NCBI GenBank assembly: GCA_964392765.1
Contig: CAYMRF010000056.1
Span: forward strand, 1-7,846
Reading direction: 5' to 3'
Origin: BTUB01 sp964392765
GTDB taxonomy: Bacteria > Babelota > Babeliae > Babelales > Vermiphilaceae
DNA: 7,846 nt
Positions 5,273 to 7,846 of this stretch are shown one piece after another; within the stretch, counting starts at the first letter, position 1, and each line of letters starts with the position of its first letter. Below the pieces are notes generated by a model. It was given only the letters and a program-made list of their open reading frames with translations. It made no database searches and was not told the DNA's origin. The position numbers were made by a program, and so were the translations under genes.

Positions 5273-5962
5273 TCAGCTATTTTTTTGTTGCGCGTCTCGT
5301 TTAGCTTGCAAATTCATGGATGCTGCAGAAAGTTCTAATCTCGTTCTTCCATTTTTTTGTTGCCATGCACGAAATTCTTGTTCTTTAAGTTGCTCATACC
5401 AAGATTTAGAGAGGCTTGGGGTGGCAGTAACCTGTTTTTCGACATTTCTTATTGCAGGTTCCAAAATTTCTTGTTGGAATACGTTAACGCGATCAATAGG
5501 TTGAATGTTTCCATATAATTGCCATTCATCTTGTTGTTTATCCGTGAATAATTTTGCCAATTTATACCTATCGCGGCGCAGTGTTTGAACAAATTCGATA
5601 TCTTTTGTTTCTTCTGGAGAAAAGCCTTTTCCAATTGCAGAATATATTTTTCTTAAATTATCAGTTTCATTGCGTATTTGATAAAGTCTTTCCAAAGTTT
5701 TCTTATTTCGCTGCCATGCTTTAAATTCTTGCTCCCTTTCTTGCGCTGATTTATTGAGTTCAAGAGGAGATAATTTTGTAACATCGCTTTTAAGTTGTTC
5801 GTACCATTTTTCTTTTGTTTGATTTTCTCGCATTATGCGCTTATAAGATCTTTGCGCTACTTGAACCCACGCGGAGAAACTAAACCATGATGCAATGCCT
5901 GCTGAAGATTGTAATGGCATAGAGATTAAAAGAATCGTTAGTGAAAATGTGGAAAAGTTCAT
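5273..5962 (-). CDS. Exported helical protein, downstream member of a tandem paralogue pair
   Basis: A 229-aa protein of unknown family. Residues 1-21 are a signal peptide (hydrophobic FSLTILLISM, then QSSA), with likely cleavage before Gly22. The mature protein begins with an aromatic stretch (ASWFSFSAWVQVAQRSY) and is then highly charged and helical, with many Gln, Lys, Glu and Arg. It is clearly related to the upstream 231-aa protein: SWF...W...A+R.Y near the start, the R.ET.N..KIY block (97-107), SPEE..D (115-121), ILEP (167-170), and KSWYEQLK ... FRAWQ..NGRT.L.LS..SM.LQ at the end. It differs by an extra internal copy of the WYEQLK...EFKAWQ module at about 51-93. The start overlaps the upstream stop as ATGA (5959-5962); the ribosome site AAGGA lies seven bases before the ATG. 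There is no further membrane helix, so it should be soluble in the periplasm or secreted. Confidence 0.82.
   Translation of the reverse strand: MNFSTFSLTILLISMPLQSSAGIASWFSFSAWVQVAQRSYKRIMRENQTKEKWYEQLKSDVTKLSPLELNKSAQEREQEFKAWQRNKKTLERLYQIRNETDNLRKIYSAIGKGFSPEETKDIEFVQTLRRDRYKLAKLFTDKQQDEWQLYGNIQPIDRVNVFQQEILEPAIRNVEKQVTATPSLSKSWYEQLKEQEFRAWQQKNGRTRLELSAASMNLQAKRDAQQKNS
5330..5407 (-). repeat. WYEQLK/AW module, C-terminal copy in the 229-aa protein
   Basis: Residues 186-211: KSWYEQLK followed at once by EQEFRAWQ and NGRTRLEL. It matches the C-terminal module of the 231-aa paralogue (KSWYERLK ... FSAWKYDTGRTNLPLS) and the internal copy at 51-93 of the same protein. The two half-motifs are adjacent here but about 20 residues apart in the other two copies. 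Confidence 0.75.
5684..5812 (-). repeat. WYEQLK/AW module, extra internal copy in the 229-aa protein
   Basis: Residues 51-93: EKWYEQLK, a linker of about 20 residues, then EFKAWQRNKKTLERL. The 231-aa paralogue has nothing at the corresponding place: there the N-terminal SWF...A+R.Y region runs almost directly into the R.ET.N..KIY block. So either this copy was inserted here or it was lost from the paralogue. Confidence 0.7.
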
Positions 5963-6654
5963 GAAAAAATCCTTGATGGTATATGTTTAAAGTAGATTTT
6001 GTTTTTTTGTTTCCTGCGTAATTTTTCCTGTAACTCCATCGATTCAGGCGATAGTGGTAAATTGGTTCTTCCGGTATCATATTTCCAAGCGCTAAAATCT
6101 GAAGCTCTTATTGCATTGTCGATTGGCGTATTCTTCTGGTCGGCTTGTACTTTTTCTTTAAGTCTTTCATACCACGATTTACGGGTATTATCTGAATCGT
6201 AATCTGTATCTTTTTCGTAATTGTTTATCGTCGACTGTATATCTTTTAGATTGGGCTCAAGAATATCGTTAGTAAAATGTGAAATACTTGAGATGTCATA
6301 AGAATGCTCGCATGATATTATTTGATTTTGACTTATACGAAATGACTTTTCCAAGCCCGATATATCATTATAAATTGCATTTACTAATTGAGTATCATTA
6401 TATTCTCGAGGAGAAAGATCTTTCTTGAGAGACTGATATATTTTACTTATATTTTCCGTCTCAGTGCGTGCGCGTTGAAGCTGTTGCAGCTTTTCTTTAG
6501 CAAGCCCCATGTGAATTGGATGCATCGTAGAATAGTATGCCCTTTTGGCAGCTTTAAACCATTCTACGGGAGCAAACCAGGATATATTGATCGCATAGGT
6601 GTGCTGGGTAGTAGCCATTAAAACAATGGCGACTATAATCTTAGCTGAATTCAT
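5959..6654 (-). CDS. Exported helical protein, upstream member of a tandem paralogue pair
   Basis: A 231-aa protein of unknown family and paralogue of the 229-aa protein encoded next downstream. Residues 1-21 are a signal peptide (AKIIVAIVLMATT, then TYA), with likely cleavage before Ile22, followed by ISWFAPVEWFKAAKRAYY. Next comes a helical, charged middle with R.ET.N..KIYQSLKK (63-78), SPREYND (81-87) and NDILEP (129-134). The C-terminal module is KSWYERLK (159-166), a 20-residue linker, FSAWKYDTGRTNLPLS (187-202), then PESMELQEKLRRKQKN. The extra tail KIYFKHIPSRIFS is absent from the paralogue. One Cys (115) is present. AAGGA lies four bases before the ATG, and the ATG overlaps the stop of the COG3323-like gene (6651-6654). 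The middle region 105-130 has diverged most. Function is unknown; co-expression with dnaJ is implied by the operon. Confidence 0.82.
   Translation of the reverse strand: MNSAKIIVAIVLMATTQHTYAINISWFAPVEWFKAAKRAYYSTMHPIHMGLAKEKLQQLQRARTETENISKIYQSLKKDLSPREYNDTQLVNAIYNDISGLEKSFRISQNQIISCEHSYDISSISHFTNDILEPNLKDIQSTINNYEKDTDYDSDNTRKSWYERLKEKVQADQKNTPIDNAIRASDFSAWKYDTGRTNLPLSPESMELQEKLRRKQKNKIYFKHIPSRIFS
6049..6180 (-). repeat. WYEQLK/AW module, C-terminal copy in the 231-aa protein
   Basis: Residues 159-202: KSWYERLK, a linker of about 20 residues, then FSAWKYDTGRTNLPLS. Third copy of the module shared with the neighbouring 229-aa protein. The long linker is like the internal copy there, while the GRT...L ending is like the C-terminal copy. 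Confidence 0.72.
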
Positions 6655-7076
6655 GAATTCCTTGGAGGAGATTTGATCCCAATTTTATATATCGGATAAA
6701 TGTCGATAATAGTTTCTTCATAGGGATGCGCTTCTTTAATTGCAGTAATCACATTCTCCAATAACTCTAGCGAGCAAATAGTTTCAATCCGCTCTTCAAC
6801 AACTGTCTCTAGAACATTTGCAGATCCAATAAACGGGTGTGCTCCCGAATGTGGAATAAAATGGCTTATTCCTTTGGTTGAAAAACTGCCATAGGAATAA
6901 TGTTCAGTTTTTCCTGCTCCCGCTTTTCCCATTACTTCTCGAACCAGGTCCGCATGCGTTTCGGGAACGATTACCGCAATGGTTACATAGTTTGATAGTT
7001 CAAACTGATTTAGCTTCTTCATACAATGAGCCTCAAAAGAAAAGAAGAATGCAAAGATACCAATAATGAAGAGCAT
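6651..7076 (-). CDS. COG3323 / NIF3-insert (YqfO-like) small domain protein with hydrophobic leader
   Basis: A 141-aa protein whose residues about 30-128 fit the stand-alone domain related to the PII/CutA-like insert of NIF3 (YqfO) proteins. Features are TIAVIVPETHADLVREVM, AGAGKTEHYSYGSFSTKG, a PHSGAHPFIGS loop, VVEERIET and the closing AHPYEE (116-121). Such domains form ferredoxin-like folds and are often trimeric; their biochemical role is not established. Unusually, a strongly hydrophobic stretch (LFIIGIFAFFFSF, 2-14) and EAHC precede Met19. If the first ATG (7076) is used, the protein has a signal peptide or anchor; Met19 (7020-7022) would give the usual cytoplasmic form, with GAGG ten bases upstream. 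The first ATG lies 5 bases after the dnaJ stop with a weak AGG nine bases upstream. I keep the longer form because coding continues in frame and the leader resembles its neighbours' signals. Confidence 0.78.
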   Translation of the reverse strand: MLFIIGIFAFFFSFEAHCMKKLNQFELSNYVTIAVIVPETHADLVREVMGKAGAGKTEHYSYGSFSTKGISHFIPHSGAHPFIGSANVLETVVEERIETICSLELLENVITAIKEAHPYEETIIDIYPIYKIGIKSPPRNS

Positions 7077-7081
7077 TCAAA

Positions 7082-7846
7082 TTAGCCTAAGAATTTCTTA
7101 AAAAATCCGGCAATACCAGAATTGCCTTGCGTTGTTGTGCCAATTTCTCGGGAGTATTCCACCAAGTGCTCTTTTGCTTTTTCAGAAAGCTTTTTAGGGA
7201 TATCGCAGTTGGTGATGATCACTAAGCTGCCGCGACCGGAACCGCGTAGTTTAGGAAATCCTTTACCAGGAATAATAATCTTTTCTCCAACCGGGCATCC
7301 TTTGCTCACTTTAATAGTCTCTTTGGTGCCATCGATGTTTTCAATCTCAACTTGGCTACCAAATACTAATTGAGGGTATGTGAGTATCACGGTGCAATGC
7401 AAATCATCGTCAACGCGTTTAAAATGTTTATCCGGTTGCACGGTAACTTTTAAAAAGAGATCGCCTGATGGGCCGCCATAAACTCCCGCATCACCTTTGC
7501 CGGCAATACGCAATTCAGCACCATCAAAAATGCCCGCGGGAATGGTTACGCTAAATTTATCATAGACTTGTTTGCGAGATTGGCCATTGCATGTTGGGCA
7601 TGGACTTGGAATGGTGAATCCTTGGCCGCCGCATGATGAACAAGTCTGCGAGTACATAAAGAAGCCTTGGCTATAATGCACTTGGCCCGCACCTTTACAC
7701 GTTGCGCATGCTTGCGGTTTAGTGCCGGCCTTTGTTCCTTTACCACCACAGGTGTCACACACTTCAAAATGATAGTAGCCAATCTCTTGTTTTATACCCG
7801 TATATGATTCTTTGAGGTTGACGGTTATGTCTTTATGTAGGTCTTG
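7082..7846 (-). CDS. dnaJ: Chaperone DnaJ (Hsp40), 3' portion
   Basis: The frame stays open to the window edge, so the N-terminal J domain and G/F linker lie outside; 254 residues are present. DnaJ delivers unfolded clients to DnaK and stimulates its ATPase in the cytoplasm. Visible parts, counted from the window edge, are the start of substrate domain I (DLHKDITVNLKESYTG, 2-17) and a complete zinc domain with four CxxCxGxG-type repeats: CDTCGGKG (30-37), CATCKGAG (47-54), CSSCGGQG (69-76) and CPTCNGQS (83-90), the last with Ser for the final Gly. Substrate domains I/II and the C-terminal dimer region follow (GDLFLKVTV, HCTVILTYPQLVFGSQVEI, GKGFPKLRG). The tail ends GFFKKFLG. Reading also continues upstream of the GTG at 7762, so that codon is not the start. 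dnaJ heads the minus-strand operon here; its promoter and any grpE/dnaK neighbours are beyond the window. Confidence 0.96.
   Translation of the reverse strand, partial: QDLHKDITVNLKESYTGIKQEIGYYHFEVCDTCGGKGTKAGTKPQACATCKGAGQVHYSQGFFMYSQTCSSCGGQGFTIPSPCPTCNGQSRKQVYDKFSVTIPAGIFDGAELRIAGKGDAGVYGGPSGDLFLKVTVQPDKHFKRVDDDLHCTVILTYPQLVFGSQVEIENIDGTKETIKVSKGCPVGEKIIIPGKGFPKLRGSGRGSLVIITNCDIPKKLSEKAKEHLVEYSREIGTTTQGNSGIAGFFKKFLG

Noticed and set aside
7546..7782. Second minus-strand frame of 78 aa over the DnaJ zinc domain
   Set aside because: It is an out-of-frame shadow of the Cys/Gly-rich repeats; the DnaJ frame continues open through this region.

Overview
The window looks like an A+T-leaning bacterial chromosome from a small, probably host-associated lineage. 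Six of its nine protein genes carry a Sec-type signal peptide. In three of these the residue after the predicted cleavage site is Met. Small exported proteins of unknown family sit beside housekeeping genes (DnaJ, an Fe-S scaffold, the nuclease NurA). This mix resembles Candidatus Dependentiae (TM6). That placement is inference from gene style; no marker gene in the window settles it.

Layout, left to right. (1) 108-664 is a complete small transcription unit: a strong promoter, a putative 19-aa leader peptide, a 127-aa exported single-pass membrane protein and a clear intrinsic terminator. (2) 665-832 is a spacer with a three-part hairpin and a probable promoter. (3) 833-3114 holds two genes overlapping by ATGA. 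The first encodes a 597-aa Ser/Pro-rich exported protein with a C-terminal anchor, the second a 163-aa exported protein of the same plan. (4) 3115-3743 is a 629-base non-coding spacer, richer in G+C than its surroundings and crowded with hairpins. (5) 3744-5244 holds an IscU/SufU-type Fe-S scaffold gene, apparently expressed from a leaderless mRNA, followed one base later by nurA. (6) 5273-7846 is a minus-strand operon convergent with nurA. Read 5' to 3' on that strand it contains dnaJ (its 5' end lies beyond the window), a COG3323/NIF3-like small-domain protein with a hydrophobic leader, and two tandem paralogous exported proteins of unknown family.

Translational coupling is a theme. Four ATGA start/stop overlaps occur (225, 2623, 5959, 6651), and two further gene pairs are 1 and 5 bases apart. 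The first three exported proteins share one architecture: signal peptide, exported domain, one membrane helix near the C-terminus and a short tail. The tandem paralogues share a KxWYE(Q/R)LK...FxAW module that is duplicated inside one of them. The least explained parts are the leader-peptide arrangement at 142-228, the hairpin-rich spacer at 3142-3700 and the paralogue pair at 5273-6654. I found no CRISPR array, transposase, rRNA or intact tRNA.
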